Assembly: GCF_964355755.1 (NCBI RefSeq)
Contig: NC_092676.1
Coordinates: forward strand, 3,456,288 to 3,520,287
DNA from: Antedon mediterranea
Taxonomy: Eukaryota; Echinodermata; Crinoidea; Comatulida; Antedonidae
DNA: 64,000 nt
Reading direction: 5' to 3'
Position numbers and translations under genes: made by a program. Position 1 is the first letter of the stretch; each line of letters opens with the position of its first letter. Below are positions 34,501 through 45,555 of the stretch, piece after piece. The notes beneath the pieces are model-generated. The model had not been told where the DNA came from. It was given only the letters and a program-made list of their open reading frames with translations, and did not search any database.

Positions 34501-35299
34501 ATTTCCATTGAGGCCTATTTTATCACATTTTCTTATCAGTGCAGAATAGCGTAAACCAACCAAGTTTCTCCCCCCCCCTCCCCCACCAAAAAAAAAAGAA
34601 GAGTATTAGGCCTACAACCAAAGTATCACGAAATGTAAGAATAGTAAAGCAACATATAAAAATACATCTTAATTTAACGGTTAACACCACATTTTTCTAC
34701 GACAGGCAAGATAAAGTTATGTTGAGTGTTTTAACCAATCACAGTCACGAATTACTCAGCATTTACAACTTAAACTCTCACTCACCATAACGGCTTAGTA
34801 TATCACGCCCTCTGGAGGAAAAAACTGACAACGTATTAGGAAAGTATTTTAAAGTATTACATCATTAATGTTGAATATTCAGTGGCGCTATTTCCTGGTA
34901 TTTTATTTCTGCAGTAATCAAGTGTATCTGGTGCTGAAGTAGACCATTCCAACTTATATAACAAAAAAATAAAGACACAAGTGCCAACGTTCAATGATTG
35001 CTACGAATACAGGATCTAACCGTATATGAAGTTATTTAATATTGGATATAATGTTGGATTGAAGTGTTTATAAACTGAGTACCATTTGCAGCATACGTGT
35101 GTAAAAGCAAACATTATTTAATGTCTAAAATATAATTACTGGTGTCTTTGAATCGTCGGAATAAAGAATATAATTTATATGAATGTTTGCGTAAATCTCA
35201 ATTTGATAAGGAAGTTCCAATATTCGGACGTCAATCGAGGCGCCTTAGTCAGTACTGTACTATTCCTATTATAACAACGCGTGGGAACATCGATTAAAA
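31594..35299. repeat. F'-type downstream block and shared spacer, copy 3 (upstream of I)
   Basis: The first part matches the region after F'; from about 32313 it matches the other spacers. The tail relic lies at about 32985-33130 with a GA tract before it. A stretch at about 33934-34555 has no counterpart in the other three spacers and contains a 102-codon open frame (34099-34407) with no recognisable similarity, which I do not call a gene. Its origin, insertion here or loss elsewhere, is open. Confidence 0.65.
34735..34961 (+). promoter_or_regulatory. Candidate promoter of receptor I
   Basis: CCAATCA at 34735 and TTATATAA at 34954 are conserved relative to E and G; the GC-type box is changed to ACCATAACGG and is probably lost. 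This could make expression of the ITIM-type gene differ. Confidence 0.3.
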
Positions 35300-37294
35300 A
35301 TGGCTCATCATCAACATTGGACATTGCTGTTGTACAAGTGTCTGGTTATATTGTATGGTATTTTTTACAGCTGTTCTGCACAATCCTATGCTTTTACAAA
35401 ACAACCTCAACCTGTTCTTGTTGGACATGGAAATACAGCAACGTTATCGTGTGAATGGACACCAGAATTGAAGGAGGAAGAACATTACACGATATGGTCT
35501 TTCGACGGTGCTGGTGAGCCTCAACGAATTGATAAATTAGATAACAAACATAGTTTAACAACTGAATCGACCGTTTCAAATCTTTTCATTTTCAATATTA
35601 CTTCGTATGATGTCGGATACTACTGGTGTACTATCTTTGACGGTAAAAACTACAAAAATTCTGAAAGTACGTATATCGTTCAAGGAGAAATAACGTGCCT
35701 TCCAGAGAATGGTTATGGTGACATAGGAACAGTGATGTCTTGTTCTTATCCTTCTTCTTATCTTATAAATGATATTGATTTACGATGGTATAAAGACAAA
35801 AAAGCAATTACAACAAAACGACTGCACAATAATATTTTAGAATCAAGAGTTTTAACTGCAGAAGACGATGGAGTTTTATTTACATGCACAGCCATACTTT
35901 CATCAAATGAACATTTTGTGATGGGAACTTGTAAAACTACTCCTCTAATATTGACTATAGCTGCCAAGATTGAACAATCACCACCAGGTCCACTTCATGT
36001 TGGAGATAGCTTTAACCTTACCTGCTCAGGGAAAGGTAATCCTGATTATTATAATTATACATGGACGTGGAATGACAAACCTGTAGAATCGCCAAGTAAA
36101 AGTCGATTTGCAATAGATAATGTGTTTACTGTGAAGGGTGTATCAAGCAATGCCAATGGCAAAATAGTTACTTGTACTATTAGTCGTAGTGGTCATAACA
36201 GTAGTGTAGCAACCTATACAGTGAACATTACAGAGCAAATGACTACACGTTTGCGGTCGACATCTGGTACACGTACGCGCAACTCAATTACACGTCAACT
36301 ATCAACCGACGTCCCTCATGACGAGTCCCCAACAGTAATGACTACACGTTTACAGTCGACACCAGGTACACATACACACAAGCCCATTACGGTCAGACTA
36401 TCAACAACCAATTTCGCGCATGACGTTTCAACAGTAATGACTACACGTTTACAGTCGACACTTGGTACACGTGTGCACAAGTCAATTACATACCTATCAG
36501 AAACTAATATCCAGGATACTGATTCTACAATAGTAGTCATTGTCATCATTGGCGTAGTTGCGATAGCTCTTGTGAGTTTGATAACAGCATTTGTAATTTA
36601 CTTTTTAAAGAAAAGGCACACGAAACAGTACGACAAAAAAAAGACAAAACCCGAAAGTGTACCATTGGAAAAACCAGTGTACGGTAACACTGAACAAAAC
36701 ATTAACAGTTCTGAAATAGATAATGACCTGTGTGAAAATTTGGAAACAATGTACGCAGAACCTGACATGTCAGCAAATGGGTGCCATGTTAAATATGACA
36801 CGCCACAGGATGCAGTAAACATTGATAAAACTTATGATTCTTTAGGTAAGTCAATGAAACCTAATGAAGCAAGTGATTCTAAGCCGAGAAAAACGACAAG
36901 TGCTGAAAGTACAGATGCAATACAAGTAAAACCGATCAAGGCCCACAGTAAAGAAATTATTGAAGATTTGTATTCTAAGCCCAACAAACGGAATGCGAAA
37001 ACGCTGATCGAGGCCCACAGCCAAGAGAATATTGAAGATCTGTATACTAGGCCTAATAAACCGACTGCAAGCAGACCAACCAAGGCCCACAATGTTAAAG
37101 AAAGTCTGGAAGATCTGTATTCTAAGCCCAACAAACCAACGACAAGAACGCCAGAAATTACGCACGAAGATCCTACTAAGAAAAATGTAGAAGGCTTAAC
37201 GTACGCAGAAATAGAGTTTAAAAGCGGTACGTTCCCAGCTCCTGGACCACAGGACTACGGGCTTGATTATGCAACAGTACAGATTAAAAAGTAA
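35300..37294 (+). CDS. IgSF receptor I, tandem ITIM and YxxP tail
   Basis: Complete single-exon receptor of 664 residues. Signal peptide 1-27 (MAHHQHW). Domain 1 C51 and C110 (DVGYYWC). Domain 2 C148 and C196 plus C133 and C211. Domain 3 C242 and C292. Three stalk units (TRNSIT, HKPIT, HKSIT). Transmembrane helix about 410-436, then KKRHTKQ. The tail is unlike the E/G type: YGN (461), YAEP (485), YDTP (499), YDSL (512), YSKP (558), YTRP (582), YSKP (607), then LTYAEI (633-638) and LDYATV (655-660). The last two satisfy the ITIM consensus [I/V/L/S]-x-Y-x-x-[I/V/L] and lie 22 residues apart. ITIMs recruit SHP-type phosphatases and YxxP is the Crk/CrkL SH2 pattern in known systems; use here is inferred. 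The DLYSKPNK units are themselves repeated three times. Confidence 0.92.
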   Translation: MAHHQHWTLLLYKCLVILYGIFYSCSAQSYAFTKQPQPVLVGHGNTATLSCEWTPELKEEEHYTIWSFDGAGEPQRIDKLDNKHSLTTESTVSNLFIFNITSYDVGYYWCTIFDGKNYKNSESTYIVQGEITCLPENGYGDIGTVMSCSYPSSYLINDIDLRWYKDKKAITTKRLHNNILESRVLTAEDDGVLFTCTAILSSNEHFVMGTCKTTPLILTIAAKIEQSPPGPLHVGDSFNLTCSGKGNPDYYNYTWTWNDKPVESPSKSRFAIDNVFTVKGVSSNANGKIVTCTISRSGHNSSVATYTVNITEQMTTRLRSTSGTRTRNSITRQLSTDVPHDESPTVMTTRLQSTPGTHTHKPITVRLSTTNFAHDVSTVMTTRLQSTLGTRVHKSITYLSETNIQDTDSTIVVIVIIGVVAIALVSLITAFVIYFLKKRHTKQYDKKKTKPESVPLEKPVYGNTEQNINSSEIDNDLCENLETMYAEPDMSANGCHVKYDTPQDAVNIDKTYDSLGKSMKPNEASDSKPRKTTSAESTDAIQVKPIKAHSKEIIEDLYSKPNKRNAKTLIEAHSQENIEDLYTRPNKPTASRPTKAHNVKESLEDLYSKPNKPTTRTPEITHEDPTKKNVEGLTYAEIEFKSGTFPAPGPQDYGLDYATVQIKK

Positions 37295-37484
37295 CGTAAT
37301 ATTGTTACGTAACCGTTACGTGTACAGTATTTACCGTTTACGTTGTAACAATTTTTAATACGTTTATCATTAACACATGTTGTAGAAATCAATATTAATC
37401 AATTTTCGGTATGTGGCGTAACCGTTTGGTCAAATCGTTTGTGTAGGCCTACATACACATTGCGTAAAACTAAGATTAACACAG
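37295..37484. repeat. 3' flank of I, duplicated after L'
   Basis: ACGTAACCGTTACG and TTTAATACGTTTATCATTAACAC match the flank beginning at 63573. The alignment is then interrupted by a LINE and, further on, a SINE that the L' copy lacks. Confidence 0.7.
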
Positions 37485-38430
37485 AACGTAATGAATTATA
37501 GGACATACGTCTCCAGCTCTAAATATGATTCTTGCCCAGTTGTACGATTTGCTGACGATACGGCGATGATTGGCTTGATTCAGAAGGACGATTGCACTTC
37601 ATATTTAAATGAGATTAATAATTTTGTAAAATATAGTAATGATAACTTTTTAGAATTGAATGTTGAAAAAACAAAGGAAATGATTATAGATTTTAGAAAG
37701 AAAACGAATAAATGTGATCTAGTTGACATAATGGGTAGACAAATTCAGAGGGTGGAAACATATAAATATCTGGGGGTTGTATTTAACAATAAATTGACGT
37801 GGAGTAACCACTTGGATCTCGTTATGAAGAAAGTAAATACTAGAATATACTGTTTAAGACAACTAAACAAGTTCAGTGTAAATAATAATATTTTGATTAC
37901 ATTCTATCAGTCTATTATTGTTGGGGTTTGGAAATATTGTATTGCAGGGTGGGGTGGAAATGTTACAGAGGGAGATAAGGGTAGAATTGATTGTGTGGTA
38001 AGAAGGGTTGAGAGGATGTCTGGTTTGTGTCAGCAGTCGGTGGATTCAGTTTATTGCGAGAACCTGGACAGGCTTTTTGGGATGGTGTTGAGGGATGAAA
38101 GTCATCCTGTGAATTCCGATTTAGGCAGTCTCAGGAGTGCTCGTAGTGGAAGATTGCGATCCGCGGCTGCTGACACAAACCGATATCTTTTCTCTTTTCT
38201 GCCCACATGTATCAGGAGACATCAGCGACATTCATCCAGATGAGCACCATGAAATAATATGTAATAATATGTTCTTGTTGTGAGTTTTTAATATTGGTAT
38301 TGTTGTATTGTCATGTTATTTTATATATTGTAATTATGATGTATTTGAAGACGAGCAATGTAAATTTTCTCCTTGTGGGAACGAATAAAGATTATACTTG
38401 ATACTTGATACTTGAGCTACCTCCATAAAG
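37485..38430 (+). mobile_element. 5'-truncated LINE with partial reverse transcriptase
   Basis: A 250-codon frame (37491-38243) starts inside the reverse transcriptase palm at FADDTAMIG and runs through YKYLGVVFNN, a classic non-LTR region, to the C terminus. The endonuclease and most of the polymerase are missing, so it is dead on arrival. The 3' end shows AATAAAG and a short (ATACTTG)n tail near 38397-38414, typical of CR1/L2-like elements. The L' flank is continuous at this point, confirming insertion. Confidence 0.85.
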
Positions 38431-38599
38431 GATATAGATTTGAAATAACAAACTACCACAATATCTATGTTAACGCGGACTGCTGTGAGTTGTTTCTGTA
38501 ACGTTGTATACAGTTGTTCATATAATTAATATAAAGTACCATAATATTCTATGATAATTTTCTATGATAAATAAATACATAAATAGGATGCATTACAGC

Positions 38600-38976
38600 C
38601 ACTATAAATATTTTATTTTTTTATTCTATTTTTTATTTTTATTTTATTTTATGTCTTTAGGCAATGTGGCCAAGGATTACCAATAGTGAATTAATCACTG
38701 TCCTATCAGATAGGTGGTAATCCCCCTGATACAGGGGCTATTTTGTGAACCAGTTCACCGGGGTAACCCCCTACTCTTTTCGAATAATGAACTGGGTTCT
38801 TTAAAGTGCACACAGGTTATAACTGTGTAAACTGGACCTACGGTTTATAGTTCTTATCCGAGAAGACTTGTTCCACCACCAGAACTAGGAGCGAGTCGGC
38901 CTCGAACCCTTGCCGATGTTGTTGGCTCTTTAGGTACGGTAAACGACGCCCCTGCCTTAACCGCTCGGCCATATAT
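38600..38976 (-). mobile_element. tRNA-derived SINE, minus strand
   Basis: Read on the minus strand it starts TGGCCGAGCGGTTAAGGCAG (A box, like tRNA-Leu/Ser) with GGTTCGAGGCC (B box) downstream, and ends in an A-rich AAATAAAAT tail at 38605-38650. The flank of L' near 63890-63945 lacks it. The sequence differs from the SINE at 17308, so two SINE families are present. Confidence 0.82.
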
Positions 38977-40436
38977 AATTTAATAAAAGAACACTTGTTG
39001 CTAATTGTAAATATCAGATGTAAAGTCAAATAATTCTTAGATATCATAGCTTTAAATCCGTTTACTTAATAATAAACGTATTGTAGTTGAATTCGGTTGC
39101 TTATCTATTTTGGTATTTAATTTGAAATAATCAGTCTTGTGTTATGTAGGTCTAATTAACCTTGCGCATATAAATAAGTTACTTAATATATTTTCTATTT
39201 TAATGGAACTGATGTAGGCCAATACCGTTGTATTTTAATGAATACTAGCAGAACAAGAACATCAAAAATGGATTTTCATTTTTAGTATCATTATTATAAT
39301 TGATTTATATTGATTAGATAGCCTAATATTATTGATTATGAAATCGAAGATATTGATTTTTGTTGGTTTTTTTTAAGAGCAAACCATAATTGATTTACAT
39401 TGATTAGATAGCTTAATATTATTGATTATGAAATTAAAGTTATTGATTATGTATTTTATTTTGCTGTTATTGGTTTTTTTTTCAAGACCAAACCAAATGT
39501 GAATTATTTTTCGTTCTTGTATGAGGAAGCAAACTGAACAATTGTTTTGGAAATGAGGAGATTGAAACAACACTGACGAGATCAAGGAAGTACAGGAAAC
39601 AATAGGAAGATTTATTATTTATTAAAACAATGTACGAGGTTAGAGATTGGTGATTACATTAATTCCCTTTCTGTCGATGGTACCTACCCGAGTGTTCAAC
39701 AAATCCACACGGACTTCCGGAAAAAAGGGAATTCAACATGACAGTAATTCCTACATGATCAAACCAACAATAAAAATTAAATAATTAAAAAAGTTCAAAA
39801 TTAGTTGGAGATTGATCGTTACTTTCCTGTGGTAATTCGTTCAACTTAAAGCACTATCAAACTAGTGTGATGTTCCCAAATATGGTAGTGATATGCCTAA
39901 ATCTGGTAGTGGCATATCATGTCCATTATGGGCATATCACATTTTGTTGTCACATAAAGTTTGATAGTGTAGACAGAGCTTTTGTGTTTAAAAAAAATGA
40001 CCCACATTTCTTATTTTATTTAATATCCATATACAATTCTAATTTAATTTCAAAGATTTTTTGTGGTTCACCACCACATTTATTCATTAGATGTTTCATT
40101 ACATAATTTCTAAAAATTTTCTACCTTTTTTCATTATTTTCTGTTTTTTCCTCATTGATATCATAATTGTCATCTTTAGTATCAAACCATTAGTAAACAT
40201 TAACATTTATTTAGTATTTTGTTTTCTGAATTACTAAACATTAATACAAAGTATTTACTTCTAAACATTCCTTTTTTTTTGTTAAATCCTCTATTTACAA
40301 TAACCAATTGTATATTAATTAAAATACTTAAATTTTAAAGATAAAAACAAACAAAGTAACGCAAAAGGTCAAAGTATGTTGTTTTTGCTTTAGGTGTTTC
40401 TTAGCTTGTGGTTCATCAATATTTTACCTTGAATAT
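38977..40436. other. Intergenic, AT-rich
   Basis: The first part continues the flank shared with the right end of the window. A duplicated unit of about 95 bp (TTGATTAGATAGC(C/T)TAATATTATTGATTATG) lies at 39300-39490. A MITE-like segment lies near 39850-39981 (ACTATCAAACTAG...GATAGTGTAGACAGAGCT), a relative of the element at 44294. No gene is supported. Confidence 0.55.
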
Positions 40437-40908
40437 TGTAATAAATTACCATTCCCTAACATATAGAGTAACATAGTATTTACATGAACATTCTAGAATA
40501 AGATGTTTTGATTTAAGAAACCATGTATAATTAATAAGAACAATCAAGAACATTCCAGAAGTGCTATTAATAGAAACTGTAATCATGTAATAATGAGAAG
40601 TATAAAGAATGATCTAGAAGGATAGGAGCATCTTGTATATAAAGGGTTGTAAACTATTGTAAGGTTGTTGGATTAGAGGTTGGATTAGAGGTTGGATTAG
40701 AGGTTGGATGTTATATTGTAAAGTTATTGTGAAGCTGTTGTTTAAAGTGCTTACTGGATTGTTAAAAGTTGAAGTTGATTGAAATTAAAGCTTTGTTTTT
40801 GAGTTATTTTACAACTTTGTGGATTTTGTGTGTATACTTTTATGTCACAAGGGAGTTCCTAAAGTATTTTCAACCGCTCGGAAACATACGTGAGAGGAGT
40901 TCGTGACA
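40437..40908 (+). repeat. Left LTR
   Basis: Starts TG and ends CA. Contains three copies of GGTTGGATTAGA near 40670-40710 and TATATAAAGGG near 40635, a plausible TATA box. Confidence 0.93.
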
Positions 40909-41245
40909 TAATTTGGTGGCAGCGGTTATTTCGATCTACTGTTCGACTTAACTGTGTATTTATCTACAGTACTGTTGTGATATTTTGTGGTAGCAGTTTG
41001 ATCTACTGTATTTTGTCATAGATTGGTGGCTGTTTTAGGATCAACTGTACTTTATTGATATTTTGTGAAAGCGGTACTTACGATACTGAGATATTTTACG
41101 GAAGCCGTGGTGCTACGTTTTGTTTAATCGTAAGTACACAAACATTGTTTTAAGAACAGTACATTGTTTATTTGGAACAGTAGACTTGTGAACGTCTCGG
41201 TAACTACGATTAACTAGTAACAAGACCCTCATCCAGATTTAAAAT

Positions 41246-43276
41246 ATGGCTGATAAACAATCAACAACAAGATCCGGTAGAGAATACAGCGGCGGCAATG
41301 AAACTGATTCAGATGTAGAATCAGTTCAATCAGTACAACCTGAACAACAGGCAGAAGAGTCTGGACCAACCAGTGGACATAACCCTACAGGGGCTGACTC
41401 ATTTTCAAAAGATTTTTTGTTGTTGATGCAGCAGCAAATGCAACAGCAGAATATTATGATGCAGCAGATGATGAAACAACAAGAACGTTCACGTCAAGAA
41501 GATAATGAAAGACGTCGGGAAGATATAGAGAAACAAGAACATTTGACAGGCAAAGCAAGAGCAGCCTATGCATCACTACCAGTGACAGAAAGTAACCAGT
41601 ACGACATAGTGAAGAAAGCAATATTACAAAGGTATGACATAACTGAAGAGACATATAGACAAAGGTTTAGGTCAATTAAAAAGAAAAGTGAAGAAAGTTA
41701 TAGAGAAATGTATGTTAGGTTGAAAGACTTATTTACTAAGTGGGCTAGGCCTGCTGATAAAAGCAAAGATGATTTAGCTGAAATTGTTATTTTAGAGCAA
41801 TTAATAGATATTATGCCCACAGGGGTACAAATTTGGGTTAAAGAACATAAACCAGATTCTGGATTAAATGCTGCAGAATTAGCAGATAATTATTTTCAAG
41901 CTAGAAAAGGTATCGATTTTGAGAAAAAGTTTCAAAATAGAAAACACGAAAATAGAAACAACAAGGAGAAAACAGTGAAAGGCACTCCTGAAGTTGACAG
42001 TAAGGGTAATAATAATCCCCCTGATAACTTTCATAAATCACAATCTGACGCTAGACAACCTCTCGTTTGTAGACGGTGCAAAAAAGTAGGCCACATAGAA
42101 CGATTTTGTCGAAGTAAGGATGGCTTTTTGTCGACAAAGACAGATACTGTTTCAAAACCATGTACACCTTACATTTGTAGAGGCCTAGTTGAAGGATGTG
42201 ATTGTGAAATTTTGATAGACTCTGGATGTGATATGACACTTGTTCATTCTGATTTAGTAGCGGCTAAGAAAATTAATCGCGCGGAGGAAGCTAAAATTAC
42301 ATGCAGGTGCGTCCATGACCATGTCCAAGCCTATCCTACTGCATTCGTCAATATTAAGGTTAATAACGAAGACCATAATTTGTTGGTTGGCGTTTGCAGC
42401 GATTTACCAAGAGATGTAATTCTTGGTAGAGACTTTCCTAAATTTGGAGACTTATTAGGGAAGGGGAATAAGAATCATGATAGGCATAGTTTTGTTGCCA
42501 CTAGAGATCATGCTAGAAAAGAAAAACTAAGAGAGGAAAACGAATTAAATTCGGAAAAAGCTTCTGGGGTTATTTCACATCAGTTAGATGATGTGGTTAA
42601 TTTTCAAGAAGAATTTGGACATTTAGATGGCCAACTACTCAGTAACAACCCCCCCAAGGAAAAAGTTCATAAAACCAGAAGTGAGAAACGAAAAGTTAGG
42701 AAAGAGTTTGCAAAAACAAAGGAAGCTCAATCTAGCCAAGATAGTGAATTAGACATTTTAGATATTGGCAGAGATAAAATTAAGGATTATCAGGTTAAGG
42801 ATAGAACTTTAATTTCACTTCGAGAACAGATGTTAGTACAGAAGGATGATGACACTATAAAGATAGTCTGTAAGGATGGAATTTTATTTAGGCAGGTTTT
42901 CACTAAACACCAGACAGAACCAATAGAGCAATTAGTAGTTCCATACCCTTGCCGTAATAGTGTATTGAAAGTCTCACATGATATTCCTTTGGCAGGTCAT
43001 TTAGGTAGGAAAAAGACATTAGATAGGATAAAGCAGAGATTCTTTTGGCCTGGTATTAGAAAGGATGTGACTGAATATTGCAACACTTTTGAGATTTGTC
43101 AGAAAACTTCAAAGTATAGAACTAAATTTAAGGACTTTATGATTCCTATGTCAGTAATTAGTGAACCATTCGGACAAATTTACATGAATGTTGTTTGTTC
43201 ATTATTAGTAATTATTAATAATTATGTTCCATGTTTTTATGGCGTATTTAAGTTTTATAGACTAGGAGTGGGTTAA
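41246..43276 (+). CDS. Gag-protease-truncated integrase polyprotein of the LTR element
   Basis: 676 residues. A Gln-rich stretch (60-80) leads to a SCAN-like Gag capsid region at about 140-220 (VILEQLIDIMP, QIWVKEHKPDSG), a zinc knuckle C-x2-C-x4-H-x4-C at 275-288, and a retropepsin site LIDSGCDMT (DSG at 325-327). The frame then passes directly to an integrase zinc-binding region (GHLGRKKTLDRIKQRFFWPG, then C-x2-C) and stops shortly after PFGQIYMNVV, where the integrase core begins; the position usually held by the first catalytic Asp is Asn. Reverse transcriptase and RNase H are missing without a frameshift. SCAN domains are known to derive from Gmr1-like Ty3/Gypsy Gag, which suggests the family. 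Confidence 0.88.
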   Translation: MADKQSTTRSGREYSGGNETDSDVESVQSVQPEQQAEESGPTSGHNPTGADSFSKDFLLLMQQQMQQQNIMMQQMMKQQERSRQEDNERRREDIEKQEHLTGKARAAYASLPVTESNQYDIVKKAILQRYDITEETYRQRFRSIKKKSEESYREMYVRLKDLFTKWARPADKSKDDLAEIVILEQLIDIMPTGVQIWVKEHKPDSGLNAAELADNYFQARKGIDFEKKFQNRKHENRNNKEKTVKGTPEVDSKGNNNPPDNFHKSQSDARQPLVCRRCKKVGHIERFCRSKDGFLSTKTDTVSKPCTPYICRGLVEGCDCEILIDSGCDMTLVHSDLVAAKKINRAEEAKITCRCVHDHVQAYPTAFVNIKVNNEDHNLLVGVCSDLPRDVILGRDFPKFGDLLGKGNKNHDRHSFVATRDHARKEKLREENELNSEKASGVISHQLDDVVNFQEEFGHLDGQLLSNNPPKEKVHKTRSEKRKVRKEFAKTKEAQSSQDSELDILDIGRDKIKDYQVKDRTLISLREQMLVQKDDDTIKIVCKDGILFRQVFTKHQTEPIEQLVVPYPCRNSVLKVSHDIPLAGHLGRKKTLDRIKQRFFWPGIRKDVTEYCNTFEICQKTSKYRTKFKDFMIPMSVISEPFGQIYMNVVCSLLVIINNYVPCFYGVFKFYRLGVG

Positions 43277-43349
43277 ATTTTGACACGTCCGTGTATACTT
43301 GCCCCTCAAAACTCCAAGAAAGAGTTTTGAGCTCAGAAAGAGGGGGGAG

Positions 43350-43821
43350 TGTAATAAATTACCATTCCCTAACATATAGAGTAACATAGTATTTACATGA
43401 ACATTCTAGAATAAGATGTTTTGATTTAAGAAACCATGTATAATTAATAAGAACAATCAAGAACATTCCAGAAGTGCTATTAATAGAAACTGTAATCATG
43501 TAATAATGAGAAGTATAAAGAATGATCTAGAAGGATAGGAGCATCTTGTATATAAAGGGTTGTAAACTATTGTAAGGTTGTTGGATTAGAGGTTGGATTA
43601 GAGGTTGGATTAGAGGTTGGATGTTATATTGTAAAGTTATTGTGAAGCTGTTGTTTAAAGTGCTTACTGGATTGTTAAAAGTTGAAGTTGATTGAAATTA
43701 AAGCTTTGTTTTTGAGTTATTTTACAACTTTGTGGATTTTGTGTGTATACTTTTATGTCACAAGGGAGTTCCTAAAGTATTTTCAACCGCTCGGAAACAT
43801 ACGTGAGAGAAGTTCGTGACA
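43350..43821 (+). repeat. Right LTR
   Basis: Same length and nearly the same sequence as the left LTR, preceded by a purine-rich tract and followed by the ATAT target duplication. Confidence 0.93.
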
Positions 43822-45259
43822 ATATCTATAAGATTGCACTACGGTATATACCGGTACTGCAATGGTAACAAGTTAAAACCAAACCAACTTCTTTTTCTCG
43901 ATACTGGAGTAAAACTATAATAATTAGGCCTATAACGCCTTCGATTTAAATTCCAAAGAAAAAAACACACACATTAACGCAAACGGTTAAAGTATGTTGT
44001 TTTTGCTTTAGATTTTCCTTCGTGGTTCATCAATTGTACGGTAAAGTACCGGTATTACTGGTAATAAGTTAAAACCAAACCAATTTTTCTTTCTCCATAC
44101 TGATAGTAAACTCTAATTTAAAGACTAAAACTAACTCCTTCGAGGAAGCAACGGCAATAGAAATTAAAGGGCGACAAATTTTACTTAATTCGTTTTTTAT
44201 GACATTAAATGGTCGCACAGACACTTCTGTTCATATCAAAATAAACAAGTTACGAAAACAGTAAGCCCTAATAAGGAAACAAGAGCATATTAAGCCCTGT
44301 CCACACTATCTAACTTTATGTAACAAGTTATTGCCCATAAACGGACATGATGATGTCACATCACAACCATATTTGGGCATACCACTACTATGGGCACATC
44401 ACACGTTTGTTGTCAAACTAGTTTGATAGTGTAGACAGAGCTTAATGCTGGTTTGGACCAAAAATAGATCGGAAATGAAAAATCGGAACATAAAGGCTTG
44501 CTTACATATATACTTTCTTATTTACATACCACCTGTCCTATTGGTATATAAGTACTCTAGGCGTTGTTTTTTGTTCTTCTGATGATGAGAATTGTTTCTC
44601 GAAACATGTCACATTTTAAGGCAGTTTGCCTATTCGTTAAATGCCTCGCTATACTCATATTAACTCGTAAGTTCGGTGGAATCATTCATGATTTATCTAT
44701 TATATAATATGATTGTATGATTACCGTTATTTTGATATTAGTAAATGAATTTAGAAATACCTTTTTACTAAACGAATCGGAATAAAATAAAACTGAGATA
44801 ATAACAGAAGCTGTGCGTGTGAAGTATACAACAACAGTTTCAAGGTAAACCATCCAAGTATTTTCATTTCGATTGGTTTGTTAAAAATGTCTAAATTCCT
44901 AATCCGGAGGTATGAAGTAAATAAACACTGTATGGGGCATCATTGCATTATCACTGGATAACATACCACGCAATATAATAATAACACATATGAAATGATC
45001 TGCTAAAATAACTTTATAATCGGATAAACAATTATTTCTATATGATTGGATATTGTATTGGGCACAAATGAAATCATATCGCGTGAGGCTTTAGTAATAA
45101 TGTCTTTCAAAAGAATGCGTTAAAACATCAACTATTCTTACATTGTAGTCATTACCATAAATGATTGGAATCTACAATAGTCCTAAACAATCTCAATTCT
45201 GGTAAGGAAGTTACTTTAAACCGATCAAAAGCAATATTTGGGAATTGACATTCACAAGA
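43822..45259. other. Intergenic before J', with a MITE
   Basis: AT-rich. A block near 43975-44110 resembles the sequence just left of the LTR element (AACGCAAA(A/C)GGT(C/T)AAAGTATG), a local duplication. Near 44575-44620 GATGATGAGAATTG and TTTCTCGAAACATGTC look like a retroelement terminus. The last 300 bp resemble other receptor flanks (GGTAAGGAAGTTAC, CCGATCAAAAGCAATA). No gene is seen. Confidence 0.5.
44294..44441. mobile_element. 148-bp MITE
   Basis: Inverted ends GCCCTGTCCACACTATC and the complement of GCTCTGTCTACACTATC, each flanked by TTAA (44290-44293 and 44442-44445). No coding capacity. A second partial copy lies near 39850-39981. Confidence 0.75.
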
Positions 45260-45555
45260 ATGGCTCATTCTCAATATTGGACATTGCTGTTTTTCAAGTT
45301 TCTGATTATATTTCATATATTTCACTGCTGTTCTGCACAGTACTATAATTTTACAGAACATCCACAATCGGTTCTCGTTGCAGACGGACAAACTACAACG
45401 CTATCGTGTGAATGGACACCAGCATTGAATAACAACCATCTCGTAACATGGACATACGATCGTGTTAATAATCCTAAACGAATTGAAATTTCAGATACAA
45501 AATACGCATTAATGAACGACGCAACTTCTTCTAGTCTTTCCATTTCTAATGTTGG
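45260..45555 (+). pseudogene. IgSF receptor J', 5' part (disrupted)
   Basis: Normal start (MAHSQYW), signal peptide to about residue 27, and most of Ig domain 1 (LSCEWTPALN, SSLSISNVG). At 45555/45556 receptor sequence stops and retroelement sequence begins; the reading frame ends at a TGA near 45617. The matching 3' part of the gene resumes at about 49316. Comparison with A shows that about 190 bp (end of domain 1 to the LLWYN of domain 2) were lost at the junction. The frame upstream of the ATG (from a TTG at 45245) is not part of the gene. Confidence 0.85.

Larger units (their letters stand above)
40437..43821 (+). mobile_element. LTR retrotransposon, internally deleted, with nearly identical LTRs
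   Basis: Two 472-bp direct repeats (40437-40908 and 43350-43821), each TGTAATAA...GTGACA, differ at essentially one noticed base (GAGAGGAG against GAGAGAAG). ATAT flanks both ends as a 4-bp target duplication. TTTGGTGGCAGCGG after the left LTR is a primer-binding-site region and AGAGGGGGGAG before the right LTR is a polypurine tract. The internal gene has Gag and protease and a truncated integrase but no reverse transcriptase or RNase H. The near-identity of the LTRs implies a recent insertion, so enzymes were probably supplied by a related full-length element. Confidence 0.93.

Noticed and set aside
38900-38971. Possible tRNA-Leu or tRNA-Ser gene on the minus strand
   Set aside because: The tRNA-like head continues into a SINE body with an A-rich tail, and the insertion is absent from the L' flank.
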